In this document: positions 1-7,818 of the stretch, piece by piece
Numbering within the stretch: the first letter of the stretch is position 1
Layout: each line of letters opens with the position of its first letter
Source: Bacillota bacterium
Lineage (GTDB): Bacteria > Bacillota > Clostridia > Lachnospirales > Lachnospiraceae
Assembly: GCA_023414875.1 (NCBI GenBank)
Contig: JAEZMV010000025.1
Location: 1 to 64,000 of the forward strand
Direction of reading: 5' to 3'
Length of the DNA stretch: 64,000 nucleotides
The notes under the pieces: model-generated
What the model saw: the letters and a program-made list of their open reading frames with translations, nothing else
Database searches by the model: none
What the model was told of the DNA's origin: nothing
Translations under genes and position numbers: made by a program

Positions 1-1461
1 GCTTTTGGAGGATTTGCAGCAAAAGGAATAACAGCAAGTCCTATAAATGGAACAACAATGGCAGTGGCAACGCATAATAATATTCCGGTTACAATAAGCT
101 GCAATGGACATACTGCAACTACCAATAGACTTACAGTTACGGTTGATAATTCAGGACGCCCAAGTACATCTACATCTACACAAAGCGACAATAAGATAGA
201 TATAATCTTCCAGGATGAAACTCAAAAGGCGGCAACTGCTAAGATATCTGAAAAAGATGGTGTAAAAACAACTGCTGTAATATTGGATGATGTAGCTGTA
301 AAGCAGAACCTTGATAAAATGGGTAATAAGGATCCAAATGGAGATAAAGCCAATACGATAATAATCCCTGTAAATAACAATTCTGATATTGTAATAGGAC
401 AGCTTAATGGACAGACTGTAAAGAACATGCAAGATAAAGATGCAACACTTGAGATAAAAACTGAGAATGTTATTTATACCATTCCTGCAGAGGATATAAA
501 TATTGATAACGTTTTGGATAAAATCGGGAGTCATGTTCAATTAAAAGATATAACAGTCAAAATTACTATCTTAAAATCATCGAAAGAAACCATGGCGAAG
601 GTTGAAGACAGTGCTAGAATTAATAACTTGCAGGTCGTTGTAAATCCTGTTGATTTTGAAATAACTTGCACAGACGGAAGCAAAACTGTTATTGTCTCTA
701 AATTTAACAATTACGTAGAGCGAACCGTGATATTACCAGATGGAATTAATAGTAAAAAAATTACTACATGTGTCGTACTTAACGATGACGGTACGTTCTC
801 ACATGTTCCTACTGCAGTAAGATTAGTTGATGGGAAATATTATGCTAAGATAAACAGTCTTACGAATAGTACATATGCATTAATTTGGAATCCCGTTACA
901 TTTAAGGATGTAGAAAAACACTGGGCAAGGAATAATGTAAATAGTGTTGGTTCACGACTGATTGATGAGGGGGTAGGAAATTCTAATTTTGATCCAAACA
1001 GAGCTATTACAAGAGCAGAATTTGCTTCTATGATAGTAAAAGCACTTGGACTAAAAGGAACAAATCTCCAGGAAGAGTTTAAAGATGTTAAAAAGAGTGA
1101 TGCCAATTATTACTATATTTGTACAGCATATGAGTATGGTATCATGGATAGATACTCGAACGGAAAATTTGGACCACAAGACTTAGTTACGAAAGAACAG
1201 GCAATGACAATGCTTGTAAAAGCTATGGATATAGCAGATATGGATTTAATAATATCCGATTCTGATGTTAGCAAGCAACTTCAGCGATTTAAGGATTCTA
1301 GTAAAATTTCGAAATATGCAAGACAGAACGCAGCGATCTGTGTAAAATATGGTATCTTTAAAGGAGACAAAAAAGAAAGGCTTAATCCAAAAGGCAACCT
1401 TACAAGGGCAGAAAGTGCAACTGTTATTATGAGGCTTTTGAAGAAGGCAAAATTGATCTAG
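1..1461 (+). CDS. SLH-domain surface protein, C-terminal part (5'-truncated by window)
   Basis: The frame is open from base 1, so the start lies before the window and the first ATG at 58 is internal. The visible part has a long beta-type, Asn/Thr-rich extracellular region of about 300 residues, then three tandem S-layer homology domains at the C-terminus: one starting near FKDVEKHWARN, a second near EFKDVKKSDANYYYI and a third near FKDSSKISKYARQ. Each carries the usual F-x-D start and an ITRAEFA/VTKEQAM/LTRAESA element. SLH triplets bind pyruvylated secondary cell-wall polymer, so the protein is inferred to be non-covalently attached to the cell surface. The function of the N-terminal part is not recognisable. 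A strong hairpin terminator follows at 1519. Confidence 0.9.
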   Translation, partial: AFGGFAAKGITASPINGTTMAVATHNNIPVTISCNGHTATTNRLTVTVDNSGRPSTSTSTQSDNKIDIIFQDETQKAATAKISEKDGVKTTAVILDDVAVKQNLDKMGNKDPNGDKANTIIIPVNNNSDIVIGQLNGQTVKNMQDKDATLEIKTENVIYTIPAEDINIDNVLDKIGSHVQLKDITVKITILKSSKETMAKVEDSARINNLQVVVNPVDFEITCTDGSKTVIVSKFNNYVERTVILPDGINSKKITTCVVLNDDGTFSHVPTAVRLVDGKYYAKINSLTNSTYALIWNPVTFKDVEKHWARNNVNSVGSRLIDEGVGNSNFDPNRAITRAEFASMIVKALGLKGTNLQEEFKDVKKSDANYYYICTAYEYGIMDRYSNGKFGPQDLVTKEQAMTMLVKAMDIADMDLIISDSDVSKQLQRFKDSSKISKYARQNAAICVKYGIFKGDKKERLNPKGNLTRAESATVIMRLLKKAKLI

Positions 1462-1518
1462 GATGTTGGCTGTTAGAGATGCAGAATGGATGGAAATATC
1501 TAAAATGTGATGTTGATG

Positions 1519-1548
1519 AACGACCGCATGATTGTGCGGTCGTTTTGC
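1519..1548 (+). terminator. Rho-independent terminator after the SLH gene
   Basis: A perfect 10-bp stem (AACGACCGCA / TGCGGTCGTT) with a 6-nt loop runs into a short T-rich stretch 58 nt after the SLH stop codon. It also separates that gene from the convergent small gene at 1562. Confidence 0.8.
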
Positions 1549-1561
1549 TATACACACCCCA

Positions 1562-1744
1562 TTACTTACCTTCTTCACCTGGCTCCTCGGGTTTTAGATT
1601 ATCCAAAGCATACTCACAGCATTCCATTACAAGATAATTCATGGATACACCTTTTTGCTGTGCTACGGCTTCGAGTTTTTGTATTAATTCCATCGGCAAT
1701 CGGAAGGTTTTATTTCCGGTTTCCGGTTTTTTAATTTCGAACAT
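1562..1744 (-). CDS. Small ribbon-helix-helix-like protein (60 aa)
   Basis: Starting at the ATG at 1744 gives a 60-residue protein beginning MFEIKKPETGNKTFRLP. The upstream ATG at 1759 sits directly before the sequence GGAGGTG (1751-1757), which is the ribosome site for the inner ATG, so the short form is preferred. The pattern of a basic beta-strand (NKTFRLP), a helix (MELIQKLEAVAQQKG) and a second helix (SMNYLVMECCEYALDN) matches the Arc/MetJ-type ribbon-helix-helix fold. It is probably a DNA-binding repressor or antitoxin-like protein. No toxin partner is adjacent, and the acidic C-terminus (EEPGEEG) is a tail without known role. Confidence 0.65.
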   Translation of the reverse strand: MFEIKKPETGNKTFRLPMELIQKLEAVAQQKGVSMNYLVMECCEYALDNLKPEEPGEEGK

Positions 1745-2203
1745 ATTACACACCTCCATTATAGTATTATTTTAGTGCATATTATAAGAAAATATACACA
1801 TAATGTTAGCACATAAAAATAAAGTGCAAAAAGCACTTGATTTTTACAATAACATCCAATATAATAATAAATATGGTGAAATATGGAATTTGAGTTATTA
1901 TGAAGTGCCTTTTTATAGTATAGTATGATTGGAGTGTCAAAAGCACAGTATATAGGCAGTTTGGATAGATTATTTGTAAGATAAAAAGCTAATAAAAAAC
2001 TTAACATTAATTATGCAACTGTATATTGAATAGGTACCATCAATACTAGTGCATGATTGGTGTTATGCATATTTATTCCCCATAAGGTAGAGCAGGTAAC
2101 GATTTCTTTCGTTACCTGCTCGTATTGCTAATGATTATTAATCTTTTTTGCGCGAATAGCAGATTTATCGTTGGTTTAAAACCGGTTGCTAATGTAATAA
2201 GGT
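1745..2203. other. Gene-free region, about 460 nt
   Basis: An AT-rich spacer between two minus-strand genes. It holds a small AAGTGC/GCACTT hairpin followed by five T residues near 1822-1845 and the larger hairpin at 2090. A short open frame on the minus strand (1759-2007) has no ribosome site and unnatural Tyr/Ile-rich composition, so I do not call it. The promoter for the gene at 1562 should lie here but I cannot place it confidently. Confidence 0.5.
2090..2121 (-). terminator. Strong hairpin downstream of the AraC gene, possible terminator
   Basis: Inverted repeat of 13 bp (GAGCAGGTAACGA / TCGTTACCTGCTC) with a 6-nt loop, about 80 nt beyond the stop of the minus-strand regulator. The sequence after the stem on the minus strand is not T-rich, so intrinsic termination is uncertain. 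Confidence 0.4.
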
Positions 2204-3094
2204 TCATAATATCGAAATTGGATAATACAGATCACATTCGCAATAATGCTTATTACACTTGGCATAATTAATATGCTCAAAATGAAAATTCTCTTCCAGA
2301 TTAAACTGGATGGTTGGCATCCAGATTTGAGTTACATAATCCCAGATGGACCCCAGAGTTTTTGAAGAAATATCTTCGGGACGGTGGGGCCCCATATATG
2401 TAAAAACACCATATTTATGGGGTTTTACAAGCTTTGCTTTCATATTTGGTGCCAGGATGCTGTTTTGATTAATTTGTACCGCCGGCATATAGGTAGTATA
2501 TCCCGTATCATGAGCGGGTATGGAGGTAAAACCGATATAAACATCCTTTTCAACTGGGTTGATCACCTCCGGGCGGTGATGATAAAAAAAGTCAACTCCA
2601 TACCGGTTCGCAACCTGGTTGTTTCTGTTTTCTTCTATACTTATTTTATATTCCATACCGGCCAGAGAAAAACCGGGCAATACGGTGATTGAGCGGAAGA
2701 AGATTAAACCGTCTCCGGCACAGTTTATAAAATCTGCATTAAACCGGTCTAAGATTTTTAACGGTCCGGGGTTGCGACGCCATTTCGCAGGTGTTGTACT
2801 ATATTCATCTTTAAAGATCCGGTTATAGGTACGTTCACTGCCAAAGGAGTATTTATAGGAAATGAATTCAATCGTATTCCGGTGATTCATTAAATCTCCC
2901 AGAGACTGCGCGATCCTTCTTCTTCTCACATATTCCATCAAACCGGTTGAAGTAGCTCCCTTCCAGATTCGAAGCAGATGGAATTTTGAGATATTGACAT
3001 TTTCAGAAATACTGTCAAGATTGATATCTTCTAGCAGATGATTCTCGATATATTCAGTTGTATTCTTGATTATTTCTAATAAGTTATTATCCAT
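2204..3094 (-). CDS. AraC-family regulator with GyrI-like effector-binding domain
   Basis: The start at 3094 (MDNNLLEIIKNTTEYIENHL) gives 296 residues, the normal size for AraC plus GyrI-like proteins. A longer frame to 3277 would translate the 13-nt tandem repeats and is not credible. Residues 1-110 form the paired helix-turn-helix DNA-binding domain (SKFHLLRIWKGATSTGLMEY, then YSFGSERTYNRIFKDEYSTTP). Residues from about 125 form a SOUL/GyrI-like small-molecule-binding barrel ending in the typical WMPTIQFNLEENFHFEHI. Related regulators bind drugs or amphipathic cations and activate efflux genes. The divergent nucleotidyltransferase, UvrA paralog and ABC exporter would be natural targets, but that is inference. 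Confidence 0.85.
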   Translation of the reverse strand: MDNNLLEIIKNTTEYIENHLLEDINLDSISENVNISKFHLLRIWKGATSTGLMEYVRRRRIAQSLGDLMNHRNTIEFISYKYSFGSERTYNRIFKDEYSTTPAKWRRNPGPLKILDRFNADFINCAGDGLIFFRSITVLPGFSLAGMEYKISIEENRNNQVANRYGVDFFYHHRPEVINPVEKDVYIGFTSIPAHDTGYTTYMPAVQINQNSILAPNMKAKLVKPHKYGVFTYMGPHRPEDISSKTLGSIWDYVTQIWMPTIQFNLEENFHFEHINYAKCNKHYCECDLYYPISIL

Positions 3095-3193
3095 TCCTTC
3101 ACCCGACCTTACTTCCCAAGGAGGAAGTATTATATTGCATGTTTTCATTATCATACCATAAATTACCTGCTCCAAACAACCATAGAAATAATA

Positions 3194-3410
3194 TTTAGAA
3201 TAGTCCTTAGGAATAACCCTATATAATAAATAACCCTTTCGAATAGCCCATAAGATTAGCCCATTAGAATAATCCATTAAAATAGCCCATTAGAATAATC
3301 CATTAGAATAGCCCTTTAGAATAGCCCTTTAGAATAGGCCTTTGGAATGACCTATTAGAATAGTCCTTTGGAATAGCCCCATAGAATAAATAACCCTTTA
3401 GAATAGGTTT
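3194..3410. repeat. 13-nt degenerate tandem repeat (minisatellite)
   Basis: About 16 imperfect head-to-tail copies of a 13-nt unit, consensus TTTAGAATAGCCC on the plus strand, lie between the divergent regulator and nucleotidyltransferase. Copies vary by single substitutions (AATAATCC, AATAGTCC, AATAGGCC) and two are longer (AATAAATAACCC). They lie upstream of the AraC start and of the promoter at 3477, so they may have arisen by replication slippage and could bind a protein. No coding frame explains them because the unit is not a multiple of three. Confidence 0.85.
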
Positions 3411-3476
3411 TAAATTTATTGAGAATAAAGTGAGCAATTTCTGTCCTGTTAAATCCCAATTATAGCAATTTTTGTC

Positions 3477-3504
3477 TTGAAATTTACAATGAGGGGTGTA
3501 TAAT
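3477..3504 (+). promoter_or_regulatory. Sigma-A promoter for the nucleotidyltransferase gene
   Basis: TTGAAA (3477-3482), a 16-nt spacer and a perfect TATAAT (3499-3504). Transcription should start near 3511, which excludes the ATG at 3503 as start codon because it lies inside the -10 box. Confidence 0.75.
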
Positions 3505-3577
3505 GAACAAACAGAACAAATGTTTTGTTCAATACTGCAGATATAAAGTGTATTTCTATATGGAAAGGAATGTGAAT

Positions 3578-4492
3578 ATGGATAAGCTCCAACAAGCAGA
3601 AATGACCAAACGTTATCAAAACGCGGCAGACAGCTTTGTAAATAATGTTAAGGATGATCCGAATGTTATTGCGGTTATCATCTGTGGCAGCCTGGCTTAT
3701 GATCAGGTGTGGGAAAAAAGTGATATTGATACGATCCTTGTAGTCAGGGACCAGGTTCTGAAAAATGACTCCTATTGCATCGTTGAGGATGATATCACCA
3801 TTAATGTGTATTTGGTAGTTAGAAGTGGCTTTAAGCGATTTCTTGAGAGTATCAGCGGAGGCTCCTTTATGCATTCGTTTTATTCAAAAGGGAAGATCGT
3901 ATTCAGTTCTGATGATAGTCTTTATGATTACTTTGAAGATTTTAAGAAGATGGGGAGTGATGATATCGCCCACACAGTGTTTCTCAGTGCCTGCGAGCTG
4001 GTTCATACTTATGATAAGTGTCTGAAATGGCTTACAGTCAAGAAGGACCCCTTGTATGCTCAATACTATTTACTCAAAGCAGCGGAGGTAATAGCCCGCA
4101 TGGAGGTATGTATGAGCGGTGAGTCACCTAGCAGGGAGGCAATTCTGAAAGCAAATCAATTGAATCCGATGCTAATGAGTAAGTTTTATCAAGATGCAAT
4201 GTCTCATCATTACAGTATGGTGGAGCTACTAGATGCCGTTCATGAAATTAATCATTACCTGGAACAACATATTGATATCATTAAAAGTCCGGTGCTTGAG
4301 TATATGTCTGATGGTGAAATGAAAACAGTCACCATGATTACGAAGTATTATCGTACAGAAGGTCATTTTATTATAGGTATCTTTGATTATCTGGCTGAGA
4401 AGGGAATTATTGTTAAGATATCTCAGACAATAAGGATAACTCCGAAGAGCAAAATGGCAGTGGAAGAGATAGCTTATCAATATATTCCATAA
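3578..4492 (+). CDS. Nucleotidyltransferase-domain protein
   Basis: The start at 3578 (MDKLQQAEMTKRYQNAADSF) is chosen because AAAGGA lies 8 nt upstream and the earlier ATG at 3503 overlaps the promoter. The protein has about 304 residues. An N-terminal nucleotidyltransferase core carries the motif CGSLAYDQVWEKSDID, matching the GS-x(10)-DxD pattern of the pol-beta/MNT superfamily, with the two Asp residues as expected metal ligands. The remaining part is helical with no recognised domain. Relatives include aminoglycoside adenylyltransferases, but similarity outside the core is not evident, so no substrate is assigned. It precedes the UvrA paralog by 91 nt, likely on the same transcript. Confidence 0.75.
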   Translation: MDKLQQAEMTKRYQNAADSFVNNVKDDPNVIAVIICGSLAYDQVWEKSDIDTILVVRDQVLKNDSYCIVEDDITINVYLVVRSGFKRFLESISGGSFMHSFYSKGKIVFSSDDSLYDYFEDFKKMGSDDIAHTVFLSACELVHTYDKCLKWLTVKKDPLYAQYYLLKAAEVIARMEVCMSGESPSREAILKANQLNPMLMSKFYQDAMSHHYSMVELLDAVHEINHYLEQHIDIIKSPVLEYMSDGEMKTVTMITKYYRTEGHFIIGIFDYLAEKGIIVKISQTIRITPKSKMAVEEIAYQYIP

Positions 4493-4583
4493 GGTAATGA
4501 AGGGGCATCATAATAAGGCTTTTTTATATCGATTACAAGTTTCATGAATTAAGAGCATTATAATTTTTGAAAGGAGTTTTAAT

Positions 4584-7457
4584 ATGTCAATACGTACAAC
4601 CATTGAAATATCAGGAGCGAAGCAAAATAACCTTAAGAATATATCAGTGGAGATTCCCAGAGATAAGCTAACTGTAATCACCGGAGTATCCGGTTCGGGG
4701 AAATCTTCTCTGGCCTTCGATGTCATTTATGGAGAGGGACAAAGGCGATTTCTAGACTCCATATCTAATTTTGCAAAGAGCAGAATCAGCCAGCTGAAGA
4801 AGGCAAAAGTAGATTACGTCAGAGGTCTTTCTCCTGTAATTGCAATCGAACAAAAGAAGAGCAACAACAATCCCCGTTCAACCGTTGGAACAGTTACAGA
4901 TATTAATGATTATCTGAGATTGCTATATTCTACAGCAGGAGAGGGAAGATGTCCGGAATGCGGTCATCCGCTAAATCAGCTATCGGCCGCCCAGATAGCG
5001 GAGCATATCTCTACGCTGCCGATCGGTACAGAGATAGAACTGAGAGCACCGGTTTATAAGATTTATGGAGAAGATTATATTTATACCTTTCAACAGCTGA
5101 GAGAAAAAGGGTATAAGAACCTACTGGTGAACGGTGAGCCCTTCTCCCTCTCAGAAAAACGGGAGCTGGATGAGACGAAAGACTACCATATAGAATTAGT
5201 TATTGATCGCTTTAAGCTAAAAAAGGATTCCTACATTCAGGTGACGAAATCCATCGAAGCCTCCATGCTTGCGCTGGAAGAGGATATCATGATTAAGGTG
5301 GAGGTGATCGGAGGGGTAGATGCATCCTTTTACTCGAAATTTGCCTGCCCGGAGCACCATATATTTCTTTACGACATGCAACCCTTTCACTTTTCCTTTA
5401 ACTCTTCAGTGAGTGCCTGCCATACCTGCCTTGGTGTCGGTATGTCCTATGTGGTGGAACCTCGCTTTCTGGTGGTGGCACCGGAAAAGAGTCTGAATAA
5501 AGGGGCATTAAAGAATACGGTATATAATACGAATGGAAAGGACAGCTACCGCGGAGTCATGCTGTATAGCTTGTCGAGGCAGTATGATTTCAGTCTGGAT
5601 ACGCCCTTCAATAAGCTGACGAATGAGGTTCACGACCTCCTCTTCTATGGAACAAAGGGAGAGCTTGTTACTATGCAGCAGCCGCCGGGCTCGGGAAAGA
5701 GGAATTGGATTGTTGGTCGTGAGATGCCCTTTTGGGGGTATATACACGAGATGGAGCATTGGTACCGTCAGTACATCCGTAAAAGTTCCACCGGGGAAGC
5801 CTTTGAGCCTAATTTTATCAAGGATTGCATGATAGAGAAAATCTGTCCGGAATGTAACGGAGCACGATTAAAAAAGCAACGACTCCAGGTTACCGTAGGT
5901 GGTAAGAATATCGATGAGTTGACCAGAATGCAGTTGCCGCAGCTGAAGGAGTTTCTGGAAGGGCTGACTTTTAATAAGGATATCAAGGATGTGGCAAGTA
6001 CAATAATTCGTGAGATATCCACCCGAATTAAGCTTTTAATAGACATCGGACTTCATTATATCAGCCTGAACAGAAGAAGTGACAGTATTTCCGGTGGAGA
6101 GATGCAGCGTATCAAGATGTCCACTCAAATCAGCAGTGAACTGATGGGCATGCTTTATGTAATGGATGAACCGAGTATAGGACTTCATCCCAGAGATTCT
6201 TCGAAGGTAATCGATACGATGAAGAAGCTTCGTGACATCGGTAATACAGTAATCGTCGTGGAGCATGATCTGGATACGATTAAGAATGCAGATCACATCA
6301 TTGAGATAGGCCCCGGACCGGGTATTCACGGAGGTAATGTCGTTGCCTTCGGTACGATGGAGGATATTGTTAAGGAGAGCAGCTCAGCGACAGGACAATT
6401 CCTGTCAGGAAAAGCTAGTATTCCCATTCCGAAACAGCGCCGGAATCTGGGTGATGAATTCCTTTCCATTCAAGGTGCCAGAGAGAATAACTTGAAGAAT
6501 GTAGATCTGGATATACCGCTTGGAGTATTTTTATGCATCACCGGCGTATCCGGTTCCGGAAAAAGCTCATTAATTAATGAAATATTATATAAGCAGCTGA
6601 AGATAGATAAAACCGGAGCGCGTATTGTTCCCGGAGAGCACGATTTCCTCTTTGGTTCAGAGCAGCTTAACAATGTCATCAATATTGATCAGACTCCGAT
6701 TGGAAGAAACAGCAAATCCAATCCGGCCACCTATATCGGTATTTTTGATAAAATACGAGAACTGTTTGCAGCTCAATCGGAAGCTGTGGAACGTGGATAT
6801 AAGGCGCTTGATTTTAGCTTAACTCACGCAAATGGATGCCGCTGCGAGCATTGCGGAGGAGATGGTATTATTGTCACTAACCTTCAGTTTATGGCTGATA
6901 TTGAGACGATTTGTCCGATGTGTAAAGGGATGCGTTATTCGGAGGAAGGGCTGGAGATTAAATACCGTAGGAAGAGTATTGCGGATGTTTTAGAAATGAC
7001 TGTCGAAGAGGCGCTGGAATTCTTTACGGATAATACCTATCTGAAGCATAAATTAAAAATTATGAATGAACTCGGACTCGGGTATCTTTGCCTGGGCCAG
7101 AGCTCCACGACCCTGTCCGGCGGAGAGGCACAGAGAGTTAAGCTTGCCTACGAGCTAGCAAAGATCAAAAGGGGTGCCCATAACCTGTATATTCTGGATG
7201 AACCGACCACCGGTCTTCATCTGTCCGATATCGCAAAGCTTTTGATCTGTCTGAATAAACTAGTGGATCAGGGCCATTCGGTCATTGTAATAGAGCATCA
7301 TCTGGATGTTATAAAATCAGCTGACTATCTTATTGATATGGGGCCTGAGGGTGGTAACCAGGGCGGTTATGTCGTTGCAGAAGGGACACCGGAACAAGTG
7401 GCTAAGGTTAACGAATCTTTCACCGGAAAGTACCTACGGGAGGTTCTTCAAGGGTAA
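4584..7457 (+). CDS. UvrA-like ABC ATPase, divergent paralog
   Basis: 957 residues with the full UvrA layout: two ABC modules with Walker A GVSGSGKSS near residues 34 and 655, signatures SGGEMQRIK and LSGGEAQRVK, and Zn-finger sequences. AAAGGAG precedes the ATG. A canonical UvrA is encoded at 32282, so this is a second copy. It differs where canonical UvrA contacts UvrB: the APVVRGRKGEH segment reads APVYKIYGEDY. One Zn ligand pair reads CPEHH instead of CPDCG. Such UvrA2-type paralogs are known beside drug-efflux genes and are linked to tolerance of DNA-binding drugs. The neighbouring exporter fits that, but the role here is inferred. Confidence 0.88.
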   Translation: MSIRTTIEISGAKQNNLKNISVEIPRDKLTVITGVSGSGKSSLAFDVIYGEGQRRFLDSISNFAKSRISQLKKAKVDYVRGLSPVIAIEQKKSNNNPRSTVGTVTDINDYLRLLYSTAGEGRCPECGHPLNQLSAAQIAEHISTLPIGTEIELRAPVYKIYGEDYIYTFQQLREKGYKNLLVNGEPFSLSEKRELDETKDYHIELVIDRFKLKKDSYIQVTKSIEASMLALEEDIMIKVEVIGGVDASFYSKFACPEHHIFLYDMQPFHFSFNSSVSACHTCLGVGMSYVVEPRFLVVAPEKSLNKGALKNTVYNTNGKDSYRGVMLYSLSRQYDFSLDTPFNKLTNEVHDLLFYGTKGELVTMQQPPGSGKRNWIVGREMPFWGYIHEMEHWYRQYIRKSSTGEAFEPNFIKDCMIEKICPECNGARLKKQRLQVTVGGKNIDELTRMQLPQLKEFLEGLTFNKDIKDVASTIIREISTRIKLLIDIGLHYISLNRRSDSISGGEMQRIKMSTQISSELMGMLYVMDEPSIGLHPRDSSKVIDTMKKLRDIGNTVIVVEHDLDTIKNADHIIEIGPGPGIHGGNVVAFGTMEDIVKESSSATGQFLSGKASIPIPKQRRNLGDEFLSIQGARENNLKNVDLDIPLGVFLCITGVSGSGKSSLINEILYKQLKIDKTGARIVPGEHDFLFGSEQLNNVINIDQTPIGRNSKSNPATYIGIFDKIRELFAAQSEAVERGYKALDFSLTHANGCRCEHCGGDGIIVTNLQFMADIETICPMCKGMRYSEEGLEIKYRRKSIADVLEMTVEEALEFFTDNTYLKHKLKIMNELGLGYLCLGQSSTTLSGGEAQRVKLAYELAKIKRGAHNLYILDEPTTGLHLSDIAKLLICLNKLVDQGHSVIVIEHHLDVIKSADYLIDMGPEGGNQGGYVVAEGTPEQVAKVNESFTGKYLREVLQG

Positions 7458-7679
7458 GGTTCTAATAAAAACAGGTATGGCGGGCACCGGTACTGAAGGT
7501 AATTCCGGAAGGAGGGTGCCTACAGCCATTGAATATTCTATACAATGAATATATTAAGTAACTATAAAACCTTACCGAGTGGATAAATTTAGTAATAATA
7601 TAGTTGAATTTCTAGATACAAGATGGTAAGCTTTTATAAATACTAAAAATGAAATATTTTTACAAGGGGGATAAAATTC
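7458..7679. other. Leader region before the small peptide and exporter genes
   Basis: A 222-nt spacer after the UvrA paralog. It contains a weak GGCACC/GGTGCC inverted repeat near 7481-7520 and then AT-rich sequence with possible but unconvincing -10 elements near 7545. No terminator with a T tract is visible, so readthrough from the UvrA paralog is possible. Confidence 0.4.
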
Positions 7680-7772
7680 ATGAAGAAAAAATTTTTTATC
7701 GGAGCAGTAATAACTTTTATCGGTGCTGGATTTGCACTTATCATGAAGAAGTTTAAAAAACGAGTAAAGTAA
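7680..7772 (+). CDS. 30-aa cationic single-span membrane peptide
   Basis: A complete short frame: ATG at 7680, stop TAA at 7770-7772, with the ribosome site AAGGGGG 9 nt upstream. The peptide begins MKKKFFIGAVITFIGAG and ends MKKFKKRVK. Lys-rich ends flank a hydrophobic stretch of about 18 residues, the design of a small transmembrane protein or a membrane-active peptide. It lies 46 nt before the first exporter subunit in the same direction. It could be an exporter-associated small protein, an exported peptide or a regulatory leader; the sequence does not decide. It matches no family I can name. Confidence 0.6.
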   Translation: MKKKFFIGAVITFIGAGFALIMKKFKKRVK

Positions 7773-7818
7773 GTAATACCGAACTAATCTTATTCGGAGA
7801 GAAGGATTAAATGTTCTT

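Noticed and set aside
1759..2007. 82-codon minus-strand frame with hydrophobic content
   Set aside because: No ribosome site, Tyr/Ile/Leu content explained by AT-rich DNA, and it overlaps the leader of the gene at 1562.
3095..3277. N-terminal extension of the AraC regulator
   Set aside because: It translates the 13-nt tandem repeats and makes the protein 61 residues longer than the family; the ATG at 3094 fits the domain start.
3503..3577. Upstream start of the nucleotidyltransferase at 3503
   Set aside because: The ATG lies within the -10 element of a good promoter, so the mRNA probably begins after it.
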